Shown one piece after another: positions 1-8,333 of a DNA stretch of 64,000 nt. Position 1 is the stretch's first letter. Each line of letters starts with the position of its first letter. A model generated the notes under the pieces. That model was not told where the DNA came from and did not search any database. It was given only the letters and a program-made list of their open reading frames with translations. The translations under genes were made by a program, and so were the position numbers. This DNA comes from Terriglobia bacterium (GTDB taxonomy: Bacteria > Acidobacteriota > Terriglobia > Bryobacterales > UBA6623): NCBI GenBank assembly GCA_009841225.1, contig VXMF01000018.1:143779-207778 (forward strand), in the 5' to 3' direction.

Positions 1-339
1 ATCGGACGATTCCGCGGAGAACTCTCCCTCGAGGTTGAAGTTCGGCTCGACCGCGTCGAAGCCGGCATCGGCCGCGATCTGGAAGCACTCCCGCAGCGAC
101 CACTTGTCCGGGTACGGGAAGGCCCACAGGTTGATCGACTTCTTCATCCCGCGCACGGGATCGCTCGGCGAAGATGCCTGGGCAGCCGGCGCGAGGGTTC
201 CTGCCAGGCCTTGGCGGGCCAGGAAGGCTGGCCCGAAGAAGGCCGAGTAAGCGAGCAGCTCGCGACGGCCGGGGGCGCTGCTGCCGAGATCTCGCTGCGA
301 TGTTCCGCGCTGAATTCGATCTGAAGGTTTCACAGCCAT
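1..339 (-). CDS. Sugar phosphate isomerase/epimerase-like TIM-barrel protein, N-terminal part, cut by the window edge
   Basis: The 113 visible codons start at an ATG and run off the left edge in frame. A Tat-like leader is visible: an RRELL motif near residue 25, then a hydrophobic stretch ending near ARQGLAG. The mature part opens with KKSINLWAFPYPDKWSL and an AADAGFDAVEPN segment, which is the first strand and helix of the xylose-isomerase-like TIM barrel (AP_endonuc_2 type). The start lies 6 bp after the sulfatase stop, so the two are probably co-transcribed, as exported sugar-modifying enzymes often are. The substrate cannot be told from this fragment. Confidence 0.75.
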   Translation of the reverse strand, partial: MAVKPSDRIQRGTSQRDLGSSAPGRRELLAYSAFFGPAFLARQGLAGTLAPAAQASSPSDPVRGMKKSINLWAFPYPDKWSLRECFQIAADAGFDAVEPNFNLEGEFSAESSD

Positions 340-345
340 CGTCGG

Positions 346-1737
346 TTACTCCTCCGCCAGCCGGTCGCCTGCGGCGCGCATCCGCTCCAGCAGCCGCTTG
401 CCGAGCTTGGCGACCACCGGCTTGACCCTCGGATGCCGGATCAGGTTGGTGGTCTCTTCGGGATCGGCGGCGAGGTCGTAGAACTCGTCGCGCTCGGGGT
501 TGAGGAAGTCCCGCACGAGCTTCCATTTCGGAGTGCGCAGCATCCGCATGTGCGTGCGGCTCTGGTGGTGCGTCGAGTACTCGCCATACAGTTCGTTGTT
601 CCAATCGTCGGCGGTTCCGCGCAGCAGGGGCAGAAGGTTGCGGCCGCGCACGATCGCACCGGCCGGAATCTCCGCCCCGGCGATCGCCGCCATCGTCGGC
701 AGCCAGTCAAGGTTCGAGACCGTGCCCTCGATCACGGTTCCTGCCCCGACTTCGCCGGGCCACACGACCGCGGTCGGCACGCGGATCGAGCGATCCCACA
801 TGTTGGGGCGCTGGCCGTCAGGTATGTTGGCCGTGGCCGGCGGATTGCGCGTCAGCACGTAATGCCCGTTTCCCTTGTGCCAGACGCCGCTCTCCCCCAT
901 GTTGTAGCCGTGATCGCTGGTGTATACGATCACGGTGCGATCGGCGAGGCCCAGCTCATCCAGCTTGGCCAGGAGGAGGCCGATGTTGCGGTCCACGCTC
1001 TTGGTGCTGGCAAGGTACTCGCGCGTCATGCGGCGCACTCGCTCCAGGTCCAAGTAGGGGAAGCCAGGATTGGGAATGATGGGGTTGAGGCCGTCGAACG
1101 GTGCCCAATCCTCGGGCGCTACCGGGAGCCAGCGCGTATGCGGGGCGCGGTAGTGCAGAGAGAGCAGGAAGGTCTCGTCACGGACTCGCTCGATGTACTC
1201 CAAGGCGTCCGCAGTGAGGATGTCCGCGGTCAGGCCGTCGAACTGGCGCTGTTTGCCATCCTTCTCTAGGACGGGATCCACGGGCGTCGTCCCGCCGCCC
1301 CGAAATCCCATGAAGTACTCGTAGCCCCTCTGCGTCGGGTGCTGCTCGTCCAGCAAGCCCAGATGCCACTTGCCCACAAGCCCGGTGCGGTATCCGGCAT
1401 CCTTGAGCAGCCGCGGCCAGGTGAGGATGTCAGCGCCCAAGCCCAAGTACGGCTCGCGCCGGGGATTGAGCCAGTCCGTGAGGCCGACCTCGCTTCCGAA
1501 GCGGCTCGAGATCAGGCTCGCTCTCGAGGGCGAGCAAACCGGCGTGACCGTGAAAGAGTTCGGCAGGTAGGCCCCGCGCCGGAACAGCTTGTCCATGTTG
1601 GGCGTGGACGCGTGTGGGTGCCCGGCCAAACCCAACGCCCAGCCGGCCTGGTCATCGGTGTAGACAAAGACGATGTTCGGCCTTTGCGCGGCGTAGAGGT
1701 GCGCGGCCAACAGGGCCGCGAGAAGCAATCGGAACAC
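346..1737 (-). CDS. Secreted sulfatase (alkaline-phosphatase superfamily)
   Basis: 463-residue protein with a signal peptide (about 1-17). The sulfatase signature CSPSR is at residues 68-72, and its Cys would be matured to formylglycine. The metal-binding opening RPNIVFVYTDDQ (19-30), GKWHLG near residue 123 and TSDHGYNMGE are all present. It probably hydrolyses sulfate esters of a polysaccharide or glycoside outside the cytoplasm; the substrate is unknown. The start codon is GTG. It is the first gene of a short minus-strand unit with the TIM-barrel gene, and is divergent from the Dabb gene. An anaerobic or FGE-type maturase is needed but is not in the window. Confidence 0.93.
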   Translation of the reverse strand: MFRLLLAALLAAHLYAAQRPNIVFVYTDDQAGWALGLAGHPHASTPNMDKLFRRGAYLPNSFTVTPVCSPSRASLISSRFGSEVGLTDWLNPRREPYLGLGADILTWPRLLKDAGYRTGLVGKWHLGLLDEQHPTQRGYEYFMGFRGGGTTPVDPVLEKDGKQRQFDGLTADILTADALEYIERVRDETFLLSLHYRAPHTRWLPVAPEDWAPFDGLNPIIPNPGFPYLDLERVRRMTREYLASTKSVDRNIGLLLAKLDELGLADRTVIVYTSDHGYNMGESGVWHKGNGHYVLTRNPPATANIPDGQRPNMWDRSIRVPTAVVWPGEVGAGTVIEGTVSNLDWLPTMAAIAGAEIPAGAIVRGRNLLPLLRGTADDWNNELYGEYSTHHQSRTHMRMLRTPKWKLVRDFLNPERDEFYDLAADPEETTNLIRHPRVKPVVAKLGKRLLERMRAAGDRLAEE

Positions 1738-1799
1738 GCAAGCTAGTTTAGCGGGAGCGGCACAGGCTTGGAGCCGGGCGTTCGGCTATGATGCAACTT

Positions 1800-2204
1800 A
1801 TGAAACGCTCTACCTTGCCTTGCTCCGCGCTCTTGGTCATGCTAGCTCTCCTGCCCGCTGATGCCGCCGCGGGCGAGAAGAAGCTGATGCACTGCTTCGC
1901 TTTCACCGAGATCGAGGCTGCCACCGACGCGGACTGGGCCGCATTCATGAAGGCGACCAACGAGCTGCCCGACAAGATCGAAGGGCTCGAGAGAGTCTGG
2001 GTGGGCAAGCTGCGGCGACCGCTGCGCCAGTACGGGCGGAACCAAGACGAGCCCAGACTGCGCCAGTCCGGCGTCTGCATGGAGATGGCGGACGAGGCCG
2101 CGCTGGAGGTCTATGCCAAGCACCCCGCCCACACGGAATGGGTTAAGGCGTACGAGAAGGTGCGCGTAGCCGGGACCACGACGTTCGATATCCTCGGCCG
2201 CTAG
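1800..2204 (+). CDS. Secreted Dabb-domain (stress-responsive A/B barrel) protein
   Basis: About 134 residues from the ATG at 1800, which gives a good signal peptide (MKRSTLPCSALLVMLALLP...). In-frame ATGs at 1788 and 1791 are possible but sit inside a -10-like TATGAT (1787-1792). The mature part, with KKLMHCFAFTEIEAATDADWAAF, GLERVWVGK and YAKHPAHTEWV, matches the Dabb ferredoxin-like fold, including its HPAHxxWV segment. Dabb proteins dimerise; some are enzymes of polyketide-type cyclisation, but most, as here, have no known substrate. No Shine-Dalgarno is visible, so a leaderless transcript is possible. Confidence 0.75.
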   Translation: MKRSTLPCSALLVMLALLPADAAAGEKKLMHCFAFTEIEAATDADWAAFMKATNELPDKIEGLERVWVGKLRRPLRQYGRNQDEPRLRQSGVCMEMADEAALEVYAKHPAHTEWVKAYEKVRVAGTTTFDILGR

Positions 2205-2222
2205 CTGGCTGGCAGACCGTTT

Positions 2223-3056
2223 GTGATCTTGCTTCCGGGCGGGCCATCGCTCTCTGCCGAGCATGGCTCCGGGGTCTGCTACCGTTGCTCCCTGAAGACG
2301 AGCGGGCCCGCGCGTTGGGCGTGGGCCTCCGACACCCATATCTGCGGCGACGCCGGCGCCAGCCAGCGCGGTTTCCAGCCGGCTCGCCAGCTTGAGCGAG
2401 CAGTTGCGGAAATGCGGGAGTTCCGGCCCTCCGGAGTGCTGGTCAACGGAGACCTGGCCTGGTCGCTCGGCCGCAGCGACGACTACGAGCGCTTCCTCGG
2501 CATCATGCGTCCGCTGGCCGAGCAGGCGGCGGTGATGCTGGCGGTGGGCAACCATGACGACCGCGGCAACCTGCTGGCCTGCCTTGCGAACCGCGGCGAC
2601 CCGGCTCCGCAGTGGCTGGCAGCGGTCGTGGAGCAGCCGCCTGTTCGCCTGATCGCCCTGGATTCGAGCATCGACGCTCAGACCGTGGGCGGCGAGATCG
2701 GCGGGGCTCAGCTCGCATGGCTCGAAGACGAGCTGGAGGCGGGGCCGCGCGCACCCACGATCATCTGCCTCCATCACCCGGGCGACTCCAGCAGCGAGGG
2801 CTGCCGCGACTTCTCCGCCCTGGTCCGGCTCGTCCGGCGCCGGCGGTGCGTCCAAGCGGTCGTCACAGCGCACGATCACGAGTACCGCGTTGGCCAAGTC
2901 GGCGGAGCGCACCATATCTGCCTGCCGGCGGTGGGATTCCCGTTCGACGAGCGTACACCGACCGGATGGGTCGCTACAGTGCTGGGCCGAGCCGGCATCG
3001 AGCTGCAACTGCAAGGATCTGGGAGCCCAGCCGCTACTCACCTGCCGTGGAGGTAA
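2223..3056 (+). CDS. Calcineurin-like metallophosphoesterase (3',5'-cyclic nucleotide phosphodiesterase-like)
   Basis: 277 residues from a GTG 18 bp after the Dabb stop, so probably co-transcribed. All five metal-site blocks of the calcineurin-like phosphoesterases can be read in order: SDTH, NGDLAW, VGNHDDRG, CLHHPGD and TAHDHEY. The last block has Ala in place of the usual Gly of GHxH. The size and block spacing fit the CpdA/Icc class of small phosphodiesterases with a di-metal centre. No signal peptide is evident, so a cytoplasmic enzyme is likely. The substrate (cyclic nucleotide, phosphodiester or phosphomonoester) cannot be decided from sequence. Confidence 0.85.
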   Translation: MILLPGGPSLSAEHGSGVCYRCSLKTSGPARWAWASDTHICGDAGASQRGFQPARQLERAVAEMREFRPSGVLVNGDLAWSLGRSDDYERFLGIMRPLAEQAAVMLAVGNHDDRGNLLACLANRGDPAPQWLAAVVEQPPVRLIALDSSIDAQTVGGEIGGAQLAWLEDELEAGPRAPTIICLHHPGDSSSEGCRDFSALVRLVRRRRCVQAVVTAHDHEYRVGQVGGAHHICLPAVGFPFDERTPTGWVATVLGRAGIELQLQGSGSPAATHLPWR

Positions 3057-3096
3057 GGCCGCCCGGCGAGCTGGCGCCCGCAGGCCCGCCGTCTCG

Positions 3097-3133
3097 TTGC
3101 GGCACAATTTGAATTCATTGCGGCTTGATTTGA
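3097..3133 (+). promoter_or_regulatory. Imperfect 16-bp direct repeat, 21-bp period, upstream of the TPR gene
   Basis: TTGCGGCACAATTTGA at 3097-3112 and TTGCGGCTTGATTTGA at 3118-3133 match at 13 of 16 positions. They are exactly 21 bp apart, i.e. two helical turns on the same DNA face. They lie in a locally AT-richer patch 44-80 bp before the ATG at 3177. This is the layout of a tandem operator or an activator site; the protein that binds it is unknown. Confidence 0.4.
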
Positions 3134-3176
3134 GACCGCGATTCACCATATGATGATGTGTTCACGGAGATCCATC

Positions 3177-4322
3177 ATGAAGTCCCGTATCGCGCTCCTG
3201 TTAGCACTGTTGGTGTGTGCGTCGGCGCTCTTCGCGCAAGCCACGCTAGAGATCCGAGATGTCGAGATCGACTCCCAATCGCCCGAGGGCGCGGTCCTGA
3301 CCGAAGCGGGCATCGCCGAAGAGGCTGACGAGCGGATCGCCATCCTCGAGGGGTTCCTGAACGACTACCCGGAGAGCGGCTACCTGGGGTACGTGCTGCT
3401 CCAGTTGCAGGGCCTGTACACCCAGACGCAGCGCTGGTCGGACGCTGCCACGGTCGGAGCGCGGCTGCTGGAATACGTGCCCGAGGATCTGGAGGTGCGC
3501 CACAACCAGAACCAGGCGCTGCTCAACGCCATGCAGTGGGACGCGCTCTTGGAAGGCTTGTCTCTGACCAAGCCGATGGCCGACAAGGAAGCGGCCGCGC
3601 CGCCGCCCGATGATCCGACCGAGGACGAGGAAATACTCCACGAGAGCTCGGTGGACTACGCCAATGGCGTGGTGCAGTACACAGAGTGGGCGCTCAATGT
3701 CGGGATCAGCCAGAGCGCGCCCATGCAACAGGTCCAATTCATGGACAAGCTGCAGGAACTCTACCCCGAAAGCCAGTACGCGGCCGGCATCGAGGACAAG
3801 TACGTGATCGCGTACCAGCAGGCCGGCGACGTCGCGGGCATGGTCGGCGCCATGGAACGGGCCTTGGAAAAGAATCCTGGCAACGAGCAATACCTCTTCA
3901 CACTTGCCGAGATCGCTCTCAGCCAGAAGAACTACGACGAGGTCGACGCCCGCTCCGAGCAGCTGATCAAGCTGATGGAAGAGAAACCGGCGCCGGAGGG
4001 AGTTTCCGGCGAGGACTGGGACGCGAACAAGCAGAAGTTCACCGCCCTAGCCCACTACGTGGCCGGCACGGGCCAGTTCCAGAAAGGGGCCTGGCGCACC
4101 GCGCGCCGCCACCTGCTCCAAACCGTCGACGCCATCAAGGCCGAGGGCGGCGAGCGCTACGGAATCCTTTCCTACATGCTGGGATTCTGCTACGTCAAGC
4201 TGGACATCGCAGGCGACAACATCGCCCAAGCGACCCGCTGGATGGGCGAGGCGGCGCGCGTCCCGAACCCGATGCAGGCGCAGGCCGCGCAGACCCTCGA
4301 AGCCATCAAGGCCGCGCAGTAG
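3177..4322 (+). CDS. Secreted TPR-like repeat protein
   Basis: 381 residues from the ATG at 3177, chosen because MKSRIALLLALLVCASALFAQ is a clean signal peptide; an upstream in-frame ATG at 3150 would spoil it. The rest is alpha-helical with degenerate tetratricopeptide repeats: ERIAILEGFLNDYPESGYLGYVLLQL, the AGDVAGMVGAMERALEKNPGNEQYLFTLAEIAL block and the final AQATRWMGEAARVPNP block. There is an acidic Pro-rich linker near residue 145 (AAAPPPDDPTEDEE). Such proteins scaffold periplasmic complexes; the partner is unknown. It ends 3 bp before the stop of the convergent kinase gene. Confidence 0.8.
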   Translation: MKSRIALLLALLVCASALFAQATLEIRDVEIDSQSPEGAVLTEAGIAEEADERIAILEGFLNDYPESGYLGYVLLQLQGLYTQTQRWSDAATVGARLLEYVPEDLEVRHNQNQALLNAMQWDALLEGLSLTKPMADKEAAAPPPDDPTEDEEILHESSVDYANGVVQYTEWALNVGISQSAPMQQVQFMDKLQELYPESQYAAGIEDKYVIAYQQAGDVAGMVGAMERALEKNPGNEQYLFTLAEIALSQKNYDEVDARSEQLIKLMEEKPAPEGVSGEDWDANKQKFTALAHYVAGTGQFQKGAWRTARRHLLQTVDAIKAEGGERYGILSYMLGFCYVKLDIAGDNIAQATRWMGEAARVPNPMQAQAAQTLEAIKAAQ

Positions 4323-4325
4323 CGT

Positions 4326-5342
4326 TCACGGCGCCAGACCGTCCAACGCCCGTTCGGCGTGTGCGAGCGTCGCGTCCAAGCTGCGCGGCTCCGCATCGAT
4401 CAAGCACAGGGCCAGCCGGCGCACGGCCTCGCGCTTCCCCTCGTCCAGATACTCGGCCGGAGACTTGCCGTCGACCCGCGCCAGCATCAGGAAGGCGAGA
4501 TGCCGGACGCTGGCCGCTTCGAACCAGCTCAGTCCCGCGGGTGGCAGCATCGCGAGCGTCCAACAGAACGCCGCGCGCGCCAGGCCGAGATAGCTTCCGG
4601 CGATCGCCGGCCGGTGAAACGCCTTCAGGATGAGGTGGTTCAACAAGAACCCCGCATCGTAGCTGGGATCGCCGAAATGGGCGCACTCGAAGTCGATGCA
4701 CACGATGCCCGCCTCGCCGACGAGCAGGTTCTTCGGGCTCCAGTCGCCATGCACCATCGCCACGTTGCGCATGGCGCTCTCGGCGATCCAGTACTCGACG
4801 CGATCAGCTAGGCATGGATGGCGCCGGGCGATCGTGCGGTAATACGGATCGGTGCGCAACTGGTCGAACGCCGTTCGGTCCGAGAAGGATCGCTCGAAGG
4901 CGGCTGCGCCCCAAGTCGCCCGCGCTGCCAGTCCCAGCGTCGCCCCGGCTTGGCGGGCCGTCGCGCTGTCGCAGCGGCCCGCCAAGAGCATGGTCTTCCA
5001 GTCCGCGCTGCCCGCCGGCGCGGCTCGCATCGCGTACAGGAAGTTGACTTCGTCGCAGAACAGCAGCTCGGGCAGCCGCCCCTTCGGCAGAACTGCGCCG
5101 AGCGCGCCGATGACCTCCCATTCCCGCAGGACGCGCGCGCGGTCCGCCAGCCATTCGTCGCGCACGCGCAGGCGGGGCAGGGCCTGCTTGAGCACGATCC
5201 GCTGGTCGCCGTCTTCGACCAGCACCACTGTGTTCGAGACGCCGCCCGCCAGAAGGCATGCCGTGGACGCCGGCGACAGATCTAGGCGCCCGCCGAGAAA
5301 CCCAATGGCGCTGTCGGCGTTGAGGTCCCTCGGCGCCGACAT
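4326..5342 (-). CDS. APH-fold phosphotransferase, last gene of the Mla operon
   Basis: 338 residues from the ATG at 5342, which overlaps the mlaD stop as TGATG. The aminoglycoside-phosphotransferase/choline-kinase fold is shown by GGVSNTVVLVEDGDQRIVLK (Lys52), the catalytic loop HGDWSPKN (198-205) and the metal-binding IDFE (216-219), followed by GDPSYDAGFLL. Kinases of this fold phosphorylate small alcohols, sugars or amino-sugars. In an operon of phospholipid transport genes a lipid head-group or sugar substrate is a reasonable guess, but nothing in the sequence fixes it, and antibiotic resistance should not be assumed. Confidence 0.85.
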   Translation of the reverse strand: MSAPRDLNADSAIGFLGGRLDLSPASTACLLAGGVSNTVVLVEDGDQRIVLKQALPRLRVRDEWLADRARVLREWEVIGALGAVLPKGRLPELLFCDEVNFLYAMRAAPAGSADWKTMLLAGRCDSATARQAGATLGLAARATWGAAAFERSFSDRTAFDQLRTDPYYRTIARRHPCLADRVEYWIAESAMRNVAMVHGDWSPKNLLVGEAGIVCIDFECAHFGDPSYDAGFLLNHLILKAFHRPAIAGSYLGLARAAFCWTLAMLPPAGLSWFEAASVRHLAFLMLARVDGKSPAEYLDEGKREAVRRLALCLIDAEPRSLDATLAHAERALDGLAP

Positions 5343-6328
5343 CAATTGCTGGGCACGCCCGAGACCGGAGGCACCTCGCGATCCGGCTTCGGCTTGCCCC
5401 GCAGAATCGACCATGGCCGTTGGCGCAGATCGGAGCTGAGCGCCTCGATATTCTCGGAGGTGGCGCGGAAGTTCTCGATGACTTCGCTGATGTTGCCTTC
5501 GTTGACCAGCAGGAGCGCCCGCGCGTCCCTCAAGAGCAGCTGCGCATCGCGCAGGGCGCCGTCAAGCTCGTTCAAGCTGCTCCGGAGCGGTTCCCGGGTC
5601 TCGTCGACCGTGCGGTTGATGTTGAGCACGACGTCGTCCGCATCCAGCGCGAGCCGCTGGAAGTCGGCCGCCAGTTCCTCGACCCGCGTCAAGGTGTGGC
5701 CGAGCTGAGTCGTCAGGCCGTCGATCTTCGGCGTTTGCGTCTCCAGGAATTCGTTCGTGTTCTCCAGCATCCGCGCGACGTTGCGCTGGTTCTGCTCGCC
5801 GGTCAGCTCTTGCAGGTTTCCCAACAGGACGTGCAGGTCGTCAACCACCGTGGTAATTCTGGCGTCCATGCGCGACATCAGCTCTACCGCGTCATCGGCG
5901 ACCATCGCCACCTTGCGCGTCAGGTCCGTAAAGGTCAGCGCCTCGATGGACGGAACCACTCCTCCGGGCTCGATGCGTGGGGCAGAGCTCGACCCGGGCA
6001 TGACCTCCAGGTAGTTCTGCCCCAGAGCGTTCAAGCTGGCGATTGTGGCCACCGACTGCTCGTTGACGGGAATCTCTGTCAGCAGTTCGAACACGACCTC
6101 GGTCTTGGTCATGTCTTCGGCCCAAGGCTCCACGGACTGAATCGTGCCGCCCTTGCGGCCGCCGAAGCGCACCACGTTGCCGGCATCCAAGCCACCGATG
6201 TAGCTGAAGTACGTGCGATAGGTGTGGGTCCGGCCGGTGAAATGGGCGTTGGCCGCGATCAGGAACGTGGTGACCGATATCGCCAGCGCCGCGATCACCA
6301 GCAATCCGACTTTGGCTTCGTTCGTCAA
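5342..6328 (-). CDS. mlaD: MlaD-family MCE substrate-binding protein
   Basis: 328 residues with a single N-terminal transmembrane anchor (KVGLLVIAALAISVTTFLIAA) and then an MCE domain (about 38-120; YFSYIGGLDAGNVVRFGG and ALGQNYLEVMPGS). A long helical, coiled-coil-like region (about 150-300) follows, with LTTQLGHTLTRVEELAADF as a typical segment. MCE proteins form hexameric rings or tubes that carry lipids across the periplasm. The start is TTG, immediately after the mlaF stop in the same frame. It is longer than E. coli MlaD (about 183 residues) and closer in build to the Mce/PqiB-like long-helix forms. Confidence 0.9.
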   Translation of the reverse strand: MTNEAKVGLLVIAALAISVTTFLIAANAHFTGRTHTYRTYFSYIGGLDAGNVVRFGGRKGGTIQSVEPWAEDMTKTEVVFELLTEIPVNEQSVATIASLNALGQNYLEVMPGSSSAPRIEPGGVVPSIEALTFTDLTRKVAMVADDAVELMSRMDARITTVVDDLHVLLGNLQELTGEQNQRNVARMLENTNEFLETQTPKIDGLTTQLGHTLTRVEELAADFQRLALDADDVVLNINRTVDETREPLRSSLNELDGALRDAQLLLRDARALLLVNEGNISEVIENFRATSENIEALSSDLRQRPWSILRGKPKPDREVPPVSGVPSN

Positions 6329-7162
6329 TCAGGCCCCCATGATGTAACTGCTAGACGCCTCGCTGGGCTCGTTCGCCTCGCGGCGTATGAATTGTTGGAC
6401 GCGCGGATCGGGATTGCTCCGGATCTCGTCCACCGTGCCGACAGCCAAGATCTTGCCCTCGTTGATCATACACATGCGGTCGGCGATCAGGAATGCGCTG
6501 GCCAGCTCGTGTGTCACGACAACGATCGTGATCGGGTAGGCGGCTTTCAAGCGCAGGATGAGGTCGTCGAGCCCGGCCGCGATGACAGGGTCCAAGCCTG
6601 CGGAAGGCTCGTCGAAGAACAGTATCTCCGGATCCAGCGCCAGAGCCCGCGCCAGCGACGCTCGCTTGCGCATTCCGCCCGAAAGCTGCGTCGGGTAGAG
6701 ATCCTCGACATGCGTGAGGCCGACCTGTTGCAGCTTGATGCGGACCATGACCTGAATCGTGGACTCGGCCAAGGCGCTGTGCTCGAGCAGCGGCAGCGCC
6801 ACGTTGTCGCCGACTGTCATCGAGTTGAACATGGCTGCGCTCTGGAACGACACGCCCATCGATCGGCGCAGCGCGGTCAGCGTGGCGCGCGATGCAGTGG
6901 CCAGGTCGACTCCCTTGACTGTCACGCTGCCCTCGGCCGGGCGCTCCAGGCCCTCCATGTGCCTCAGCAAGGTAGTCTTGCCAGAGCCGGAGCCTCCCAG
7001 GATCACCATGGTCTCGCCGCGCAAGATGTCGAGGCTGACACCGTCAAGCACTGTGCGCTCGCCATAGCGGACCTTCAAGTCGCGGACCGAGATCACGGTC
7101 TCCCGGCTAGCCTGGCGGGGCGGCTCGCGCAGCTCGGTCGTCGATCGAGTCGATGCAGTCAT
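6329..7162 (-). CDS. mlaF: MlaF-family ABC transporter ATPase
   Basis: 277 residues from the ATG at 7162, which overlaps the mlaE stop by ATGA; the same frame stays open far upstream but that part is only the shadow of mlaE. Walker A is GGSGSGKTT (56-64), the Q-loop Gln is at 107, the signature LSGGM at 160-164 and Walker B ILFFDEP at 180-186. The GLDPVIAAGLDDLI block is characteristic of the Mla/Ttg2A group. It powers lipid movement by MlaE and MlaD at the inner membrane. Confidence 0.95.
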   Translation of the reverse strand: MTASTRSTTELREPPRQASRETVISVRDLKVRYGERTVLDGVSLDILRGETMVILGGSGSGKTTLLRHMEGLERPAEGSVTVKGVDLATASRATLTALRRSMGVSFQSAAMFNSMTVGDNVALPLLEHSALAESTIQVMVRIKLQQVGLTHVEDLYPTQLSGGMRKRASLARALALDPEILFFDEPSAGLDPVIAAGLDDLILRLKAAYPITIVVVTHELASAFLIADRMCMINEGKILAVGTVDEIRSNPDPRVQQFIRREANEPSEASSSYIMGA

Positions 7163-7956
7163 CGCCAGAAGAAATAGAAGAACGTCGTGCAGAGCAGGTC
7201 TGCCAGCACGACCAAGAAGATGGATTTCACCACGGCGCTGGTCGTGGAATGGCCGACGCCGACCGGTCCGCCGCTGACTGTAAACCCTTCCAAGCAGCTC
7301 ACGTGCACGATGATCGAGCCGAAGATCACCGCCTTGACCAAGCCACTGACGATATCCCGCATGAGCAGGATCTCGGCCGTGCGCGAGAGGTATGCCAGCA
7401 GCGTCAGGTCCAGCGTGAAATACGCGAACACGCCGCCGGCCAAGATCCCGGAAAACACGCTCATCACGGTGAGGCAGGGCAGCATCACCAGCATCGCCAG
7501 ATACTTGGGCACGAGAACGAAGTCGATCGGGTCGAGGGCCATGGCTCGCAGCGCGTCGAGCTCCTCGGTGACCGCCATCGTGGCCACCTCGGCCGAGATC
7601 GCGGACCCGGACCGGCCGATCACCACGATCGCCGCCATCAGGGGTCCGAGCTCGCGCGTCATCGTCGTGCCGACCATGGTGACGATGGCCTCCATGGCCC
7701 CGAAGCGGCGCAGCTCCGCACCCGCTTGCAGCGCCATGATCATGCCGGTGGCGCCCGACACCAAACACAGCACGGGCAAGGACCGAACCCCGATATCGCC
7801 CATCTGACGCAGCGTGCGCTTCCAGCGCAGGCCGCGCCCCTTGAACGGGCTGGCACGCACCGAAAAGCGCAAGCAGTACCAGAACTGAATGGCTAGGCGG
7901 CCGATATACTCGGCCTGCCGGATCGAGAAACGACCGACGGATTCAAGCAACGTCAT
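7159..7956 (-). CDS. mlaE: MlaE-family ABC transporter permease
   Basis: 265-residue multi-pass membrane protein of the MlaE/YrbE family. An amphipathic N-terminus (SVGRFSIRQAEYIGRLAIQFWYCL) precedes the hydrophobic core. The family hallmark region ELGPLMAAIVVIGRSGSAISAEVATMAVTEELDALRAMALDP is complete, as is VPKYLAMLVMLPCLTV. MlaE dimers bind two MlaF ATPases and pass phospholipids or similar lipids to the MCE ring. It is 23 bp downstream of the STAS gene and overlaps mlaF by 4 bp. Confidence 0.95.
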   Translation of the reverse strand: MTLLESVGRFSIRQAEYIGRLAIQFWYCLRFSVRASPFKGRGLRWKRTLRQMGDIGVRSLPVLCLVSGATGMIMALQAGAELRRFGAMEAIVTMVGTTMTRELGPLMAAIVVIGRSGSAISAEVATMAVTEELDALRAMALDPIDFVLVPKYLAMLVMLPCLTVMSVFSGILAGGVFAYFTLDLTLLAYLSRTAEILLMRDIVSGLVKAVIFGSIIVHVSCLEGFTVSGGPVGVGHSTTSAVVKSIFLVVLADLLCTTFFYFFWR

Positions 7957-7979
7957 GCCGCGCGAGCGCTCCGGCCAAC

Positions 7980-8315
7980 TCAGGCCTGCAATGCATCTTC
8001 CTCCGAGTCATGCACTTCGAACACATCGATCAGGCGGGTGCTGCGCAGCACTTGGATCGGCCCCTCGCGGAGGCCGGCAAGCCCGAACCTAACTCTCCGG
8101 CGCGTGGCGAGTTGCAGGCCCTCGACCAAGCTGGCCACGGCAGAGCTGTCGATGTAGGTCGTTTCCGACATGCTGACGAGAACCCGGCCCTGCGAGCAGT
8201 TCTCCAGCAGGCCCAGGACAGCCTCGCGCAACTGTGTCGAAGACGCCATGTCGGCGTCGCCCGCAACGCGCACGACGGCGGCTTGTGTCATTTGCTCGAT
8301 GTCTATCCGCAGCAT
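7980..8315 (-). CDS. STAS-domain protein (anti-sigma-factor antagonist or MlaB-like)
   Basis: 111 residues forming one STAS domain. The phosphorylatable loop is TYIDSSAVASLVEGL (about 53-67), where the DSS serines fit the RsbV/SpoIIAA phosphosite. Two readings fit the context. Directly upstream is an RsbW-like ATPase, the classical partner of an anti-sigma antagonist. Directly downstream is mlaE, and MlaB, the regulatory subunit of the Mla ABC transporter, is also a single STAS domain. The intact DSS motif favours the phospho-switch reading; both roles in one protein are possible. Confidence 0.85.
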   Translation of the reverse strand: MLRIDIEQMTQAAVVRVAGDADMASSTQLREAVLGLLENCSQGRVLVSMSETTYIDSSAVASLVEGLQLATRRRVRFGLAGLREGPIQVLRSTRLIDVFEVHDSEEDALQA

Positions 8316-8333
8316 TTCGGTTGCGCCCTCCCC

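Noticed and set aside
5420..7177. 585-codon + strand frame antisense to mlaD and mlaF
   Set aside because: No family resemblance, and the composition (many Arg, Gln, His) is typical of antisense frames in GC-rich genes. The minus-strand Mla genes explain the DNA.
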